Source: Leptospira langatensis
GTDB taxonomy: Bacteria; Spirochaetota; Leptospiria; Leptospirales; Leptospiraceae
Assembly: GCF_004770615.1 (NCBI RefSeq)
Contig: NZ_RQER01000011.1
Coordinates: 186,001 to 250,000, forward strand
Length of the DNA: 64,000 nt
Reading direction: 5' to 3'
Positions 1 to 8,150 of this stretch are shown one piece after another. The position numbers and the translations under genes are program-made. Numbering within the stretch: position 1 is the stretch's first letter; the number at the start of each line of letters is the position of its first letter. The notes beneath the pieces are model-generated. The model did not search any database. It saw only the letters and a program-made list of their open reading frames with translations, and was not told where the DNA came from.

Positions 1-1296
1 TACTTTTACTGGAGGAAGGGACTCTCCTTGCACTGCATGTTTCACTTGTTCGTACACCGAATCAGTTACAAGAAGAACAGAACCGAAGTCCTTGTTCAAT
101 TGTTCCACTCTCGAGGCTAGGTTGACCGTGTCTCCAATGATCGTGTATTCTTTTCTCTGAGAAGATCCCACATTACCCGTCATTGCCTCTCCGGAATGCA
201 GGCCTATTCCTATCCTGGTTTCCGGGATCTTGCCGGAAAGATTTAGTTCCAAAACCTTATTTTGGATCTCTATAGAAGCTTGCACCGCATTCTCCACATC
301 CTTTCCGTTGTCCGAGATAGGAGCTCCGAAGACTGCCATGAAACCGTCTCCTAAGAACTTGTTTATGATCCCATTATGTTTGTTCACGATCTCGATCATA
401 TCTTCGAATAGAGTGTTTAAGTATTCGATGACCTCTGCCGGACTCTTGTTTTCCGAGAATTTTGTGAAATTGCGAATGTCCAAAAACATCACACATACGT
501 CCTTGTTCTCCGAGACCGCTTCCGTTTTCTGGCTCATGAGTTTGTCTACTACGGAAGGAGAAACATATTGACCGAACATTCCTAGGACCTCGTTCCTTTC
601 TTCCAAATGACTGACCGAGTTCTTTAATACGTTCTTCAATCTCATCGCCACGAGTCCGGCGACTAAGCCTGATCCGACAAACATTCCTGCACGAATGTAC
701 ATTGGGATCCTGGAATAGAAGAAGTTATAGGCGTAGTCTCCGGTCGGAATATTATCCGGTACGAAATATAAGGAAAGAAGAAGATACTGAACCCCTGCGA
801 TGATCCCGGTGAAAAAGGAAATGCCAAACTCCATTCTCAATACGGAAAGTATTATGAAAATTAGATATAGGTTCGGAATGGGAGAGTTGAGGGGAACTAC
901 AGGATACAAATGCTTTTGGACTAAGAATAAGAGTACAAATCCAGGAAGGGAGGTTTCGATCAAGGCATTCCCATACCTGGGAGGAGAAGGGAGCCTTCGC
1001 TCATTTTTCTGAAGGAATCTCAGAAGGCGCAAAAAACCGGATTCATAGATCGCGCCGAATACTAAGGTCCCGATCAGCAAATGGAACGGGAATGGCATCC
1101 CCATAATCTCATCGAATTCCTTTTGGAAAAACGCGAATACGATGATCCAGATCAAGCTGGCTGCGGAAAGCACAGCTAATAGGATCTTGCTACGGATCTG
1201 TTCGCTTTTTAAAATCTCCTTTTCTAGAGTATTGGATAAGGTGTCGAAATGTTTCAAGAGCATCTTCGTTTTTCTTTCTCCCATTAGCGGTTCCAT
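1..1296 (-). CDS. Membrane-anchored class III adenylate cyclase (C-terminus beyond window)
   Basis: The gene reads leftward off the window, so only about 432 N-terminal codons are visible. About six hydrophobic segments fill residues 40-230. A class III cyclase domain follows, starting near the metal-binding Asp of DIRNFT (about residue 273). The second metal Asp lies in FLGDGFMAVFG (about 317), preceded by the adenine-selecting Lys in NKFLGD. IIGDTVNLASRVE supplies the transition-state Asn and Arg. These residues suggest an active ATP cyclase making cAMP on the cytoplasmic side, but the nucleotide preference is inferred. ATG at 1296 is the first start after an upstream in-frame stop; ATG at 1284 is an alternative. 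It lies 56 bp downstream of the glycosyltransferase gene on the same strand, so the two may be co-transcribed. Confidence 0.88.
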   Translation of the reverse strand, partial: MEPLMGERKTKMLLKHFDTLSNTLEKEILKSEQIRSKILLAVLSAASLIWIIVFAFFQKEFDEIMGMPFPFHLLIGTLVFGAIYESGFLRLLRFLQKNERRLPSPPRYGNALIETSLPGFVLLFLVQKHLYPVVPLNSPIPNLYLIFIILSVLRMEFGISFFTGIIAGVQYLLLSLYFVPDNIPTGDYAYNFFYSRIPMYIRAGMFVGSGLVAGLVAMRLKNVLKNSVSHLEERNEVLGMFGQYVSPSVVDKLMSQKTEAVSENKDVCVMFLDIRNFTKFSENKSPAEVIEYLNTLFEDMIEIVNKHNGIINKFLGDGFMAVFGAPISDNGKDVENAVQASIEIQNKVLELNLSGKIPETRIGIGLHSGEAMTGNVGSSQRKEYTIIGDTVNLASRVEQLNKDFGSVLLVTDSVYEQVKHAVQGESLPPVKV

Positions 1297-1352
1297 CGGA
1301 CAAATAAGTCCCGCTGCAGTTTCTTCTCCCGTTTTACAAGAGCAAGAGAAAA

Positions 1353-2777
1353 TTAAGGGTCCAGTGAAGACTTAGGGGCTTTCGATCGGAAGAATTCATA
1401 AGCGAACGTGATGTATACGATGGAATGTTCCAGAATCATGACCCAGGTCTGGTCCCCAAATTGTGCAGTGGAGTAGGTAGAATAGGAAAGGATCCAGACC
1501 GCCCCCACCGCAAAAGGCCAAAGATTTCCGGAAAAGGTCGCAGCTCCCAAAATAGGAAGAACGTACCAAGGGTGCAAAGTGCTGGAAAGAATATAATAAA
1601 TCCCGCATATACTGACCCAGATCTTAGGTAAGATCTCGAATTTGTCCTGGCCTTCCTTTCGAGAAACAAGAAAGGAGTAGATGCAGATCCATAGAAAACT
1701 AATAAAACCTAAGGCCGGTGCCGCAGAATACGGATACCATGTATACTTCATGGGGATCTTGACAAGGTAATAGATCGCTCCATGAAATTCGAATAGATTG
1801 AAATAGACACCCAATCCCTTTGTCCATTGTTTCCGTAAAAGTTCGTTTTCTAAGAATGGAGTAAAGAACCAATAGCTAAATCCAAAGAACAGAATGGATC
1901 CGATGCCAAGTATGAATAGGATCTCCTTACGGGATCTTTTACGGATCCAAGAAAAGAATAGATATGGAGCCAAGACCAAGGGAAGGATCTTAGTTAGGAT
2001 GGAACCTATGTAAAATAGGAAGGCTAGAACCGATCTTCCTTTTTGCCAAAAGACTAAGCTCAAAAGCAAAAGCAAAAATAAGATCGGCTCAGAATGACCA
2101 TTGGCCACGCCTTCCCATAGAACCAAGGGATGGAGCCAATATTTTAGAAAGGCAGTCTTTTCTTCTTCTTTGTTCCGGGATCGTATTATATAATAAATTC
2201 CTAATTCTGCCAGAAAGACTAGGATCTTCCATGAGAATACCCCGAAGAATACGGAACCGCTCTCTTTTAAGATAAAGGAAGGAAATAGGAAGAGTGCCTG
2301 AAGAAGAGGAGGGTAAACGGAATAGTACCCGGGAGAATTCATCTTCCTGAGTAATTCTTCTTTCCAGGATTCATTCGAGAATAGGAGGACGTCCTTCGGC
2401 AAAATCGAATAGGGAGAGACTCCTTCCTGGACTAAAAGCCCGTCCCAAAGGAATCGAAATACATCTTCCGAGAGAAATACCGGAGTGAAAAGTAAGCAGA
2501 TCCGGAGTAGAATCCCTGCTCGGATCCCTGTGGAATAGGAGAGTCCTTGGTAGGAACTCCTTCTCACCAAAAGGAAATATCCGATCAGGCTTAAGAAGAA
2601 ATGCCCCCAAAGCGCCAAGATATCTGATCTCTGGAAGAACCAAGGGAAAGCAGCTAAGGGAAGGGCCCAGAGGAGGAGGTTTGTCGAAGTTACTACAAAA
2701 CCCCTGGGTTTAAAATATTCTCCATTTGTTAAATTGGATGATATGTTTGATATAGTGAAAATATTCTTGCCTTCCAT
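1353..2777 (-). CDS. Polytopic GT-C-type glycosyltransferase (mannosyltransferase-like)
   Basis: The 474-residue protein is almost entirely hydrophobic segments separated by short polar loops, the layout of GT-C enzymes that use polyprenyl-phosphate sugars at the outer face of the inner membrane. An acidic loop motif, SEDVFRFLWDG, sits near residue 103 after the first membrane segments and is followed by SPYSILP, as in PIG-M/GT87-like families. YPPL and LHPLVLWEGVANGHSEP are further family-like loops. Donor and acceptor cannot be read from the sequence. Its start lies only 42 bp from the divergent DUF4395 gene, so the two promoters must overlap. No clear ribosome-binding site precedes ATG 2777, but no other in-frame start is visible nearby. 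Confidence 0.75.
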   Translation of the reverse strand: MEGKNIFTISNISSNLTNGEYFKPRGFVVTSTNLLLWALPLAAFPWFFQRSDILALWGHFFLSLIGYFLLVRRSSYQGLSYSTGIRAGILLRICLLFTPVFLSEDVFRFLWDGLLVQEGVSPYSILPKDVLLFSNESWKEELLRKMNSPGYYSVYPPLLQALFLFPSFILKESGSVFFGVFSWKILVFLAELGIYYIIRSRNKEEEKTAFLKYWLHPLVLWEGVANGHSEPILFLLLLLSLVFWQKGRSVLAFLFYIGSILTKILPLVLAPYLFFSWIRKRSRKEILFILGIGSILFFGFSYWFFTPFLENELLRKQWTKGLGVYFNLFEFHGAIYYLVKIPMKYTWYPYSAAPALGFISFLWICIYSFLVSRKEGQDKFEILPKIWVSICGIYYILSSTLHPWYVLPILGAATFSGNLWPFAVGAVWILSYSTYSTAQFGDQTWVMILEHSIVYITFAYEFFRSKAPKSSLDP

Positions 2778-2819
2778 GAGATTCTGTCTAAGTTAGGAAA
2801 AAGGTTTAGAAGAAGAACA

Positions 2820-3305
2820 ATGATTCGAATCGGTAATTTTCCGGATACTGTCAATGAATATGCAGCGAGAAGCGTGGCCGGTCTCGTTGTAATCCTCAGT
2901 TTATTCACAATTTTTACTCAATCCCTATGGCTTGCGGGCGCCTTATTCTATGGATTTGCCGCGAGGGTTCTATACGGACCGAAATTCTCCCTTTTTGCAA
3001 AACTCGCCATCCATGGGATTGTACCATTATTCGGTTTAGGGAGCAAAACGGTTGCAGGTCCTCCCAAAAGATTTGCACAACTGGTCGGACTCATCTTCAG
3101 CGGATCGGCATTCGCACTTCTATTCTTCGGCCAAATTTTCTTCTTTCAAATCGTTCTGAGTGTCTTAGTATTCTTTGCGATCTTGGAAAGCGTTTTGGGC
3201 TTCTGCGCCGGATGTTTCGTATTCGGATTTTTGATCAAATGGGGACTCATTCCGGAAGAAGTTTGCGAAAAATGTAATCAACTGGATTTCGCTACGAAGA
3301 AGTAA
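2820..3305 (+). CDS. DUF4395 family membrane protein
   Basis: The 161-residue protein has four or five hydrophobic helices. It matches the DUF4395 pattern: an N-terminal VNEYAARSVAG segment, a central GPPKRFAQLVG segment and a C-terminal FCAGCFVFG motif with paired cysteines. A second Cys pair, CEKC, lies near the C-terminus. DUF4395 proteins often sit next to thioredoxin-like or sulfur and redox genes, and the cysteines suggest a thiol or redox role in the inner membrane, but no function is established. An AGAAG ribosome-binding site precedes the ATG. The gene is followed after 89 bp by the ArsS-associated pair and may share its transcript. Confidence 0.8.
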   Translation: MIRIGNFPDTVNEYAARSVAGLVVILSLFTIFTQSLWLAGALFYGFAARVLYGPKFSLFAKLAIHGIVPLFGLGSKTVAGPPKRFAQLVGLIFSGSAFALLFFGQIFFFQIVLSVLVFFAILESVLGFCAGCFVFGFLIKWGLIPEEVCEKCNQLDFATKK

Positions 3306-3394
3306 GCGTGATCGCGATATTTTCGCATATTCGAAAAAGCAAAAACTAGAAAGCGAACCTGCGAACGAGAAAGAAAAATATTTGGGGGAACCCA

Positions 3395-3736
3395 GTGTCT
3401 CAAAACAATACTTATTATCACCCGGAAGATCTAAAGAAATTCGGAAACATAGGAGAATTCCAACCCGATCTGGCAAAGAAATTCTTCGATTATTATGGAT
3501 CGGTTTTTGCAGACGGAGCCTTGAGTGCAAAGGAGAAGTCTCTCATCGCACTCGCAGTGGCTCATGTGGTCCAATGTCCTTATTGCATCGATGCTTATAC
3601 TACTGACACTCTGGAGAAGGGAGCAACAGAAGAGCAACTATGGGAAGCGATCCATGTAGGAGCGGCAATCCGAGGCGGAGCGAGTTTAGTCCATAGCGTA
3701 CAAGCTCTGAACAAAGTAAAAGAGCTCGGGATCTGA
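3395..3736 (+). CDS. ArsS-associated AhpD/carboxymuconolactone decarboxylase-like protein
   Basis: This 113-residue protein has the AhpD-like core: a helix ending in CPYCIDAYT with a CxxC redox pair (about residues 53-56), then a TEEQLWEAIHVGAAIRGG segment. Small AhpD-like proteins of this kind are commonly encoded directly before arsS and are annotated as arsenosugar-biosynthesis-associated peroxidase-like proteins. The GTG start at 3395 is chosen because a strong GGGGGAA ribosome-binding site lies just upstream and the reading frame starts the family-like N-terminus. The stop is 15 bp before arsS, which supports co-transcription. Its actual chemical role (peroxidase, reductase or other) is not known to me. 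Confidence 0.85.
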   Translation: MSQNNTYYHPEDLKKFGNIGEFQPDLAKKFFDYYGSVFADGALSAKEKSLIALAVAHVVQCPYCIDAYTTDTLEKGATEEQLWEAIHVGAAIRGGASLVHSVQALNKVKELGI

Positions 3737-3751
3737 TCGAAAGGTCTTTGC

Positions 3752-4795
3752 ATGAAATCACTTCTTGCCCGAGGGAGCGAGCTTGCTTCTCCCAAGGAAC
3801 AGCTTCGGATCCTATCAGAGGTTTCTTCTCGTAAAGGACTTCCTTTATTCGAGGAGAAACTACAGGAGATCGGATCATTTCCTCTTCGTCCTACGGGAAT
3901 AGACATCTTACAAGTCAATGTAGGAAAACTTTGTAATCAGAGTTGCAAGCATTGCCATGTGGACGCGGCTCCGGATAGAAAGGAAGTCATGTCCAAGGAG
4001 ACCATGCAGGAATGCCTGGTTGCATTAGCAAGTCCTAATATTACAACCTTAGATATTACGGGTGGAGCTCCCGAGATGAACCCGAACTTTAAGTGGTTCG
4101 TAGAAGAGGCTTCCAAACTAGGCAAAAAGATCCTGGTCCGTTGCAATCTCACCATCGTTCTCGCCGGAGAGAAGTATAGGGGTCTTCCTGAGTTTTTTGC
4201 TAAGCATAGAGTCGAAGTTATCTCGAGCCTTCCCTATTTCCAAAAACGTAGAACGGACGCTCAAAGAGGGGAAGGCGTATTCGACCGTTCCGTCCAAGCA
4301 TTACAGAAATTGAATGAAATAGGTTATGGGATCCCTGGTTCCGGTCTGATCCTGAATTTGGTGTACAATCCTGGAGGTGCCTTTCTGCCTGGAGGACAAT
4401 CCACTTTGGAATCCGACTTTAAGAGAGAGCTGAAGCAACACTTCGGTGTAGAATTCAATTCTTTATTCGCTCTTACGAATATGCCGATTAGCCGTTTTCT
4501 GGAATTTCTTTTGGAAAGCGGGAATTTGGACTCCTATCTGGAGAAGCTTGTGACTACTTTCAATCCGTCCGCTGCGGCCGGGGTCATGTGCAGGAATACT
4601 CTTAGCGTGGGTTGGGATGGTAGTCTCTACGATTGCGATTTTAATCAAATGCTCGACATGCAATTAGAAGGGGAAGTGACCAAGATCTCCGATTTCAATC
4701 AGGCCAGTCTGGATGCGAGAGCAATTCGTTTGGAACAACATTGCTATGGTTGTACTGCGGGGGCGGGTTCTTCTTGCGGGGGATCCTTGGCCTAA
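3752..4795 (+). CDS. arsS: Arsenosugar biosynthesis radical SAM protein ArsS
   Basis: The protein is 347 residues. The radical SAM cluster motif CNQSCKHC sits near residues 61-68, followed by DITGGAPEMNP, the glycine-rich SAM-binding strand. The C-terminal third has the Cys-rich signature of the family: MCRNTLSVGWDGSLYDCDFNQ and the tail CYGCTAGAGSSCGG. In the proposed pathway ArsS adds the 5'-deoxyadenosyl group of SAM to a methylated arsenical, giving arsenosugar precursors. The usual partner methyltransferase ArsM is not adjacent, so the substrate must be made elsewhere or differ. Its TAA overlaps the stop codon of the convergent TetR gene. Confidence 0.87.
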   Translation: MKSLLARGSELASPKEQLRILSEVSSRKGLPLFEEKLQEIGSFPLRPTGIDILQVNVGKLCNQSCKHCHVDAAPDRKEVMSKETMQECLVALASPNITTLDITGGAPEMNPNFKWFVEEASKLGKKILVRCNLTIVLAGEKYRGLPEFFAKHRVEVISSLPYFQKRRTDAQRGEGVFDRSVQALQKLNEIGYGIPGSGLILNLVYNPGGAFLPGGQSTLESDFKRELKQHFGVEFNSLFALTNMPISRFLEFLLESGNLDSYLEKLVTTFNPSAAAGVMCRNTLSVGWDGSLYDCDFNQMLDMQLEGEVTKISDFNQASLDARAIRLEQHCYGCTAGAGSSCGGSLA

Positions 4796-5397
4796 TCCTT
4801 GGTTGGGTATTTTAGGATAGCCTCCGCCATTCCAGGTAGATCGTCTAACGCTGAAATTTTTCCGGTAAGCTTCCAGATCTGCAAGACTCCTTCGTAACAG
4901 GCGAAAACCCTTCTCGCGAGTATTTGGGAATCTACGGCTTTGGGAACCTGTCCCTTACTCTGTGCTTCCTTTAAATAGACTGCTAAGAAATCAATGGTCC
5001 TTTGGGTCAGCTTCTTCACTTCTTCCGAGATAGGAAGGGAGGTGGATGCGATCTGAGCTGCGATATTTGCCATGGGACAGCCTGCAAATTGACTATTCCG
5101 CGCCTGTCTCCTTAATATTTGGGTCCAAGCTTGGATGAATTCCTTTGCATTCTTAGATCTTGCTTTCAATTTTTCTAATAGAACGATCTGCTCTTTCCCG
5201 TAAAATTCTATATAGGCACGACCTAACGCGTCTTTAGAGGGAAAATAATCATAAAAACTGGCCTTAGCAGTCTTGGATTCTTGTATGATCTGGTTGATCC
5301 CGGTATTCCCGAATCCCTGGAGTTGGAAGAGTCGGACTGCAGTTTCTAAAATTCGGTCTTTGGGGCCAGTTTCTCTGCTTGACAGTTTTGTTTTCAT
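4792..5397 (-). CDS. TetR family transcriptional regulator
   Basis: The N-terminal helix-turn-helix is clear: RILETAVRLFQLQGFGNTGINQII followed by an ASFYDYFPSKDALGRAYIEFY recognition segment (residues 15-68). The rest is a helical ligand-binding and dimerisation domain of the LmrA/YxaF-like subgroup. The gene diverges from a nitroreductase with 96 bp between starts. A perfect 8-bp inverted repeat lies 10 bp upstream of its own ATG, the expected arrangement for autoregulation and control of the neighbour. The inducer is unknown; a quinone, nitroaromatic or electrophile is plausible from the target gene but is inference. Its 3' end overlaps the arsS stop by four bases. Confidence 0.88.
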   Translation of the reverse strand: MKTKLSSRETGPKDRILETAVRLFQLQGFGNTGINQIIQESKTAKASFYDYFPSKDALGRAYIEFYGKEQIVLLEKLKARSKNAKEFIQAWTQILRRQARNSQFAGCPMANIAAQIASTSLPISEEVKKLTQRTIDFLAVYLKEAQSKGQVPKAVDSQILARRVFACYEGVLQIWKLTGKISALDDLPGMAEAILKYPTKD

Positions 5398-5407
5398 GGG
5401 GTTTCAT

Positions 5408-5427
5408 AACAGACAGACTTGTCTGTT
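5408..5427. promoter_or_regulatory. TetR-type operator between tetR and the nitroreductase gene
   Basis: AACAGACA and TGTCTGTT form a perfect 8-bp inverted repeat separated by GACT, giving a 20-bp site. It lies 10 bp from the tetR start and 66 bp upstream of the nitroreductase start. Size, symmetry and position fit a TetR dimer site controlling both genes. Binding has not been shown. Confidence 0.6.
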
Positions 5428-5493
5428 CGTTTTCTATCTGTTTAGAAGATACTAAAAACGTTCTAAAAAGCAAGTCCAATTCGGAGGTTTTAT

Positions 5494-6207
5494 ATGTCTT
5501 CCTTCTCCTCAGAACTGGAATCTATCGATATTGCAGGGGTCTCTTCCACCGTCGAAGATGCAGTCTTTACTAGGCACAGCATTCGAGATTACGAGTCTAG
5601 AGCAATTGAGGATTCTGTATTAAAGGATCTATTCTCTAAGTCTTTGCGTTCTCCTAGCTGGAAGAATAGCCAGCCTTGGAAGGTGCATGTAGTGAGTGGA
5701 GCTAAGAAAGATAGATTGGCAAAGCTTATGATGGAAAGAGCCAAACAGGACTCCGCTCCTGTTCCGGATACGATTTGGCCCACCGGTTTTCCTTCCGATG
5801 CGAAGAAGAGAATGTTTGATCTGGGAATGAAGATCTACGGAGCGGCTGGCATCGAGAGAAAGGATAAGGAGGCCAGAGATAAATTTATGCTCCGTAATTT
5901 CGAATTCTTCGGGGCTCCTACAGGTGTCTTTATTACTACAGAATTCGATCTGAATTTTTATATTGCCTTGGACATAGGTTGTTATTTGAACACCGTCATG
6001 CTCCTTGCTAGAAGCTATGGATTAGGGAGCGTTCCTCAGGCGGCTCTTTCTGCTTTTCCGGAAGTAGTGAGGCAAGAGCTTGGACTTTCCGAGTCGGAGA
6101 AAGTGGTTTGCGGTCTGAGCCTCGGTTATCCGAAAGCGGACTCTAGTCTCAACCGCTTCCATACTCCTAGGGAAGAAGTTTCCAATTTAGTAAAATTCTA
6201 CGAATGA
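5494..6207 (+). CDS. Nitroreductase family FMN-dependent oxidoreductase
   Basis: The 237-residue protein opens its core with TRHSIRDYESRAI, the FMN-phosphate-binding arginine motif of nitroreductases. LRSPSWKNSQPWKVHVVSG follows, then a GCYLNTVMLLARSYGLGSVPQ segment and the C-terminal VCGLSLGYPKAD strand. Such enzymes are cytoplasmic homodimers reducing nitro compounds, quinones or flavins with NAD(P)H; the substrate cannot be assigned. A GGAGG ribosome-binding site lies 8 bp before ATG 5494. Control by the divergent TetR protein through the 5408-5427 dyad is likely. A perfect hairpin follows the stop codon and probably ends the transcript. Confidence 0.9.
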   Translation: MSSFSSELESIDIAGVSSTVEDAVFTRHSIRDYESRAIEDSVLKDLFSKSLRSPSWKNSQPWKVHVVSGAKKDRLAKLMMERAKQDSAPVPDTIWPTGFPSDAKKRMFDLGMKIYGAAGIERKDKEARDKFMLRNFEFFGAPTGVFITTEFDLNFYIALDIGCYLNTVMLLARSYGLGSVPQAALSAFPEVVRQELGLSESEKVVCGLSLGYPKADSSLNRFHTPREEVSNLVKFYE

Positions 6208-6213
6208 GAAGAA

Positions 6214-6236
6214 GGGAAGACGACCCTCGTCTTCCC
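6214..6236 (+). terminator. Hairpin after the nitroreductase gene
   Basis: GGGAAGACGA and TCGTCTTCCC form a perfect 10-bp stem with a CCC loop, starting 7 bp after the stop codon. There is no U-tract behind it. It may act as a factor-assisted terminator or 3'-end stabiliser that separates this unit from kdp. Confidence 0.5.
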
Positions 6237-6363
6237 GGATCTTAACGGGAATTTAACGCCTTCCCATCTTCTTCTAATTCGGCTTCGCATTGACGAATTC
6301 CGAAAAAATAGGTAGGTTTTTCTTACCTGGCGTGAGTGTATTTCAACGCCAAGGAGGAGCAAC

Positions 6364-6447
6364 TTGTCTTATCCATTTCTTATCTTTCTAGTGCTCGCGC
6401 TCTGCGGGTATCTAACGTTTGCGATCGTTCGGCCGGAAAAATTTTAG
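6364..6447 (+). CDS. kdpF: KdpF, small subunit of the K+-transporting ATPase
   Basis: This 27-residue reading frame starts with TTG and encodes one transmembrane helix, MSYPFLIFLVLALCGYLTF, then a short basic tail ending in RPEKF. Size, single helix, the tail and the position just before kdpA all fit KdpF, a peptide that stabilises the KdpABC complex in lipid. A strong AAGGAGGAG ribosome-binding site sits 6 bp before the TTG. The stop is 9 bp before the kdpA ATG. An imperfect stem (GGCGT at 6329-6333 with ACGCC at 6346-6350) ends directly before the ribosome-binding site and could affect initiation. Confidence 0.82.
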   Translation: MSYPFLIFLVLALCGYLTFAIVRPEKF

Positions 6448-6456
6448 GAGATCTGA

Positions 6457-8136
6457 ATGAACGGAAACGATGCGATCTTCTTCTTTCTATATTTTGCGGC
6501 ACTCTTCCTTCTCTCTCCCTGGCTTGGGATCTATATTGCAAGAGTCATGGACGGGGACCTTCCGAAAATATTCGGACCGATTGCCCACTTGGAAAGTCTC
6601 TTCTATCGAATTACCAAAACGAAAGAAGAGACTCCTTCCGGCTTCGGAAGATATGCCTGGGATATTCTTTCATTTACGATCCTTTGTCTATTCTTCGTAA
6701 CGTTAGGGCTTCATTTCCAGGAATATATACCTGGAAATCCGGAATCCAAACCGGGAGTTCCTTGGGACCTTGCTTGGAATACCGCAGTCAGTTTTGTGAC
6801 GAACACGAACTGGCAGGCGTATTCTGGAGAAGTTGCGCTCTCTTATACAAGCCAGATGCTTTTGCTCGGAGTGCAGAACTTTGTAAGCGCGGGCGTTGGG
6901 ATTGCAGTTCTTGTCGCCTTAGTAAGAGGGATTGCTTCTAAGCCGAGCGGATCCGGAATTCTCGGGAATTTCTATCAGGATCTTACGAGAAGTATATTAT
7001 ATATTCTTTTACCGATCTCCCTTGTGGTTGCACTCGCCTTAGTCGCTCAAGGAGTCGTGATGGATTTTTCGCCTTACGTGAACTCCATTGGATTGGAGGG
7101 ACAATCGGTTAAGATCCCTCTTGGACCGGCGGCTTCTCAGATCGCGATCAAACAATTGGGGACGAATGGGGGAGGATTCTTTGGAGTGAATTCCGCTCAT
7201 CCGTTCGAGAATCCCACTTCTTTTTCCAGTTGGGTCCAATGCCTCTTGATCCTTTTGATCCCGGGAGCTCTTCCGTTTGCATACGGAAAATGGGTGGGTT
7301 CTTGGAAAGCAGGGCTTTCTATTTTTCTTGGAATGGCGATCCTATTCGCTATCAGTCTGGGAGTGGCTCTATATTCGGAACATATCTTTTCGGGAGCTTG
7401 GGAAGGAAAGGAAACTCGCTTTGGGATCTCGCAAAGCATTCTTTGGGGGACTGCTACTACAGCAGCGTCTAACGGATCAGTGAATGCGATGCATGATAGC
7501 TTTTCTCCCTTAGCGGGAGGTGTGGCGGTTTGGAATATACTTTTAGGGGAAGTTGTCTTTGGCGGAGTGGGAGTCGGTCTCGTGGGAATGCTGTTCTACG
7601 TCATTCTCACCGTATTCATTGCGGGCCTGATGGTAGGAAGAACTCCCGAATATTTCGGCAAGAAGATAGAATCCAGAGAAGTGAAGTTTGCACTACTTGG
7701 TGTCTTAGCACCTGGTTTGAGTATCTTGGTCTTCACTGCAATTGCACTCGTCTCCGATCTAGGATCGTCTTCGAGAGCGAACCAGGGGCCTCACGGTTTG
7801 ACGGAGATCCTATACGCGTTTGCTTCTGCGGCGGGGAATAACGGGTCTGCATTTGCGGGTTTGAACGCGAATACTCCTTTCTATAACTCGGCTCTCTCTT
7901 TCTGTATGCTGCTTGGAAGATTTGCAGTCATCCTTCCTGCCCTTGGACTGGGCGCGGCCTTATTGGGTAAGAAGCAGGCTCCTAAAGGAGAAGGTACATT
8001 CTCTACAGAGAGTCCACTCTTCGTACTGCTGCTTCTTTCCATTATCATTTTAGTGGGAGCTCTCACATTTCTCCCTATGTTAGTGCTCGGACCGGGAGTG
8101 GAGCATATCCTTCTTCCCGCGGGAACTAAGTTTTAA
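6457..8136 (+). CDS. kdpA: Potassium-transporting ATPase subunit KdpA
   Basis: KdpA is the channel-like, potassium-binding subunit. The 559-residue length is normal for the family. The four pore-loop regions are recognisable: [11 protein letters not shown] (near residue 110), [19 protein letters not shown] (near 233), [21 protein letters not shown] (near 332) and [20 protein letters not shown] (near 455). About ten membrane helices flank them. ATG 6457 follows a TAGGAG ribosome-binding site. It is the second gene of kdpFABCDE, 9 bp after kdpF and 14 bp before kdpB. Confidence 0.98.
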   Translation: MNGNDAIFFFLYFAALFLLSPWLGIYIARVMDGDLPKIFGPIAHLESLFYRITKTKEETPSGFGRYAWDILSFTILCLFFVTLGLHFQEYIPGNPESKPGVPWDLAWNTAVSFVTNTNWQAYSGEVALSYTSQMLLLGVQNFVSAGVGIAVLVALVRGIASKPSGSGILGNFYQDLTRSILYILLPISLVVALALVAQGVVMDFSPYVNSIGLEGQSVKIPLGPAASQIAIKQLGTNGGGFFGVNSAHPFENPTSFSSWVQCLLILLIPGALPFAYGKWVGSWKAGLSIFLGMAILFAISLGVALYSEHIFSGAWEGKETRFGISQSILWGTATTAASNGSVNAMHDSFSPLAGGVAVWNILLGEVVFGGVGVGLVGMLFYVILTVFIAGLMVGRTPEYFGKKIESREVKFALLGVLAPGLSILVFTAIALVSDLGSSSRANQGPHGLTEILYAFASAAGNNGSAFAGLNANTPFYNSALSFCMLLGRFAVILPALGLGAALLGKKQAPKGEGTFSTESPLFVLLLLSIIILVGALTFLPMLVLGPGVEHILLPAGTKF

Positions 8137-8150
8137 GGTTTTATAATAGT

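Noticed and set aside
6336..6941. 201-codon frame over the kdpF/kdpA start
   Set aside because: It is an off-frame shadow of kdpF and kdpA, with no domain of its own.
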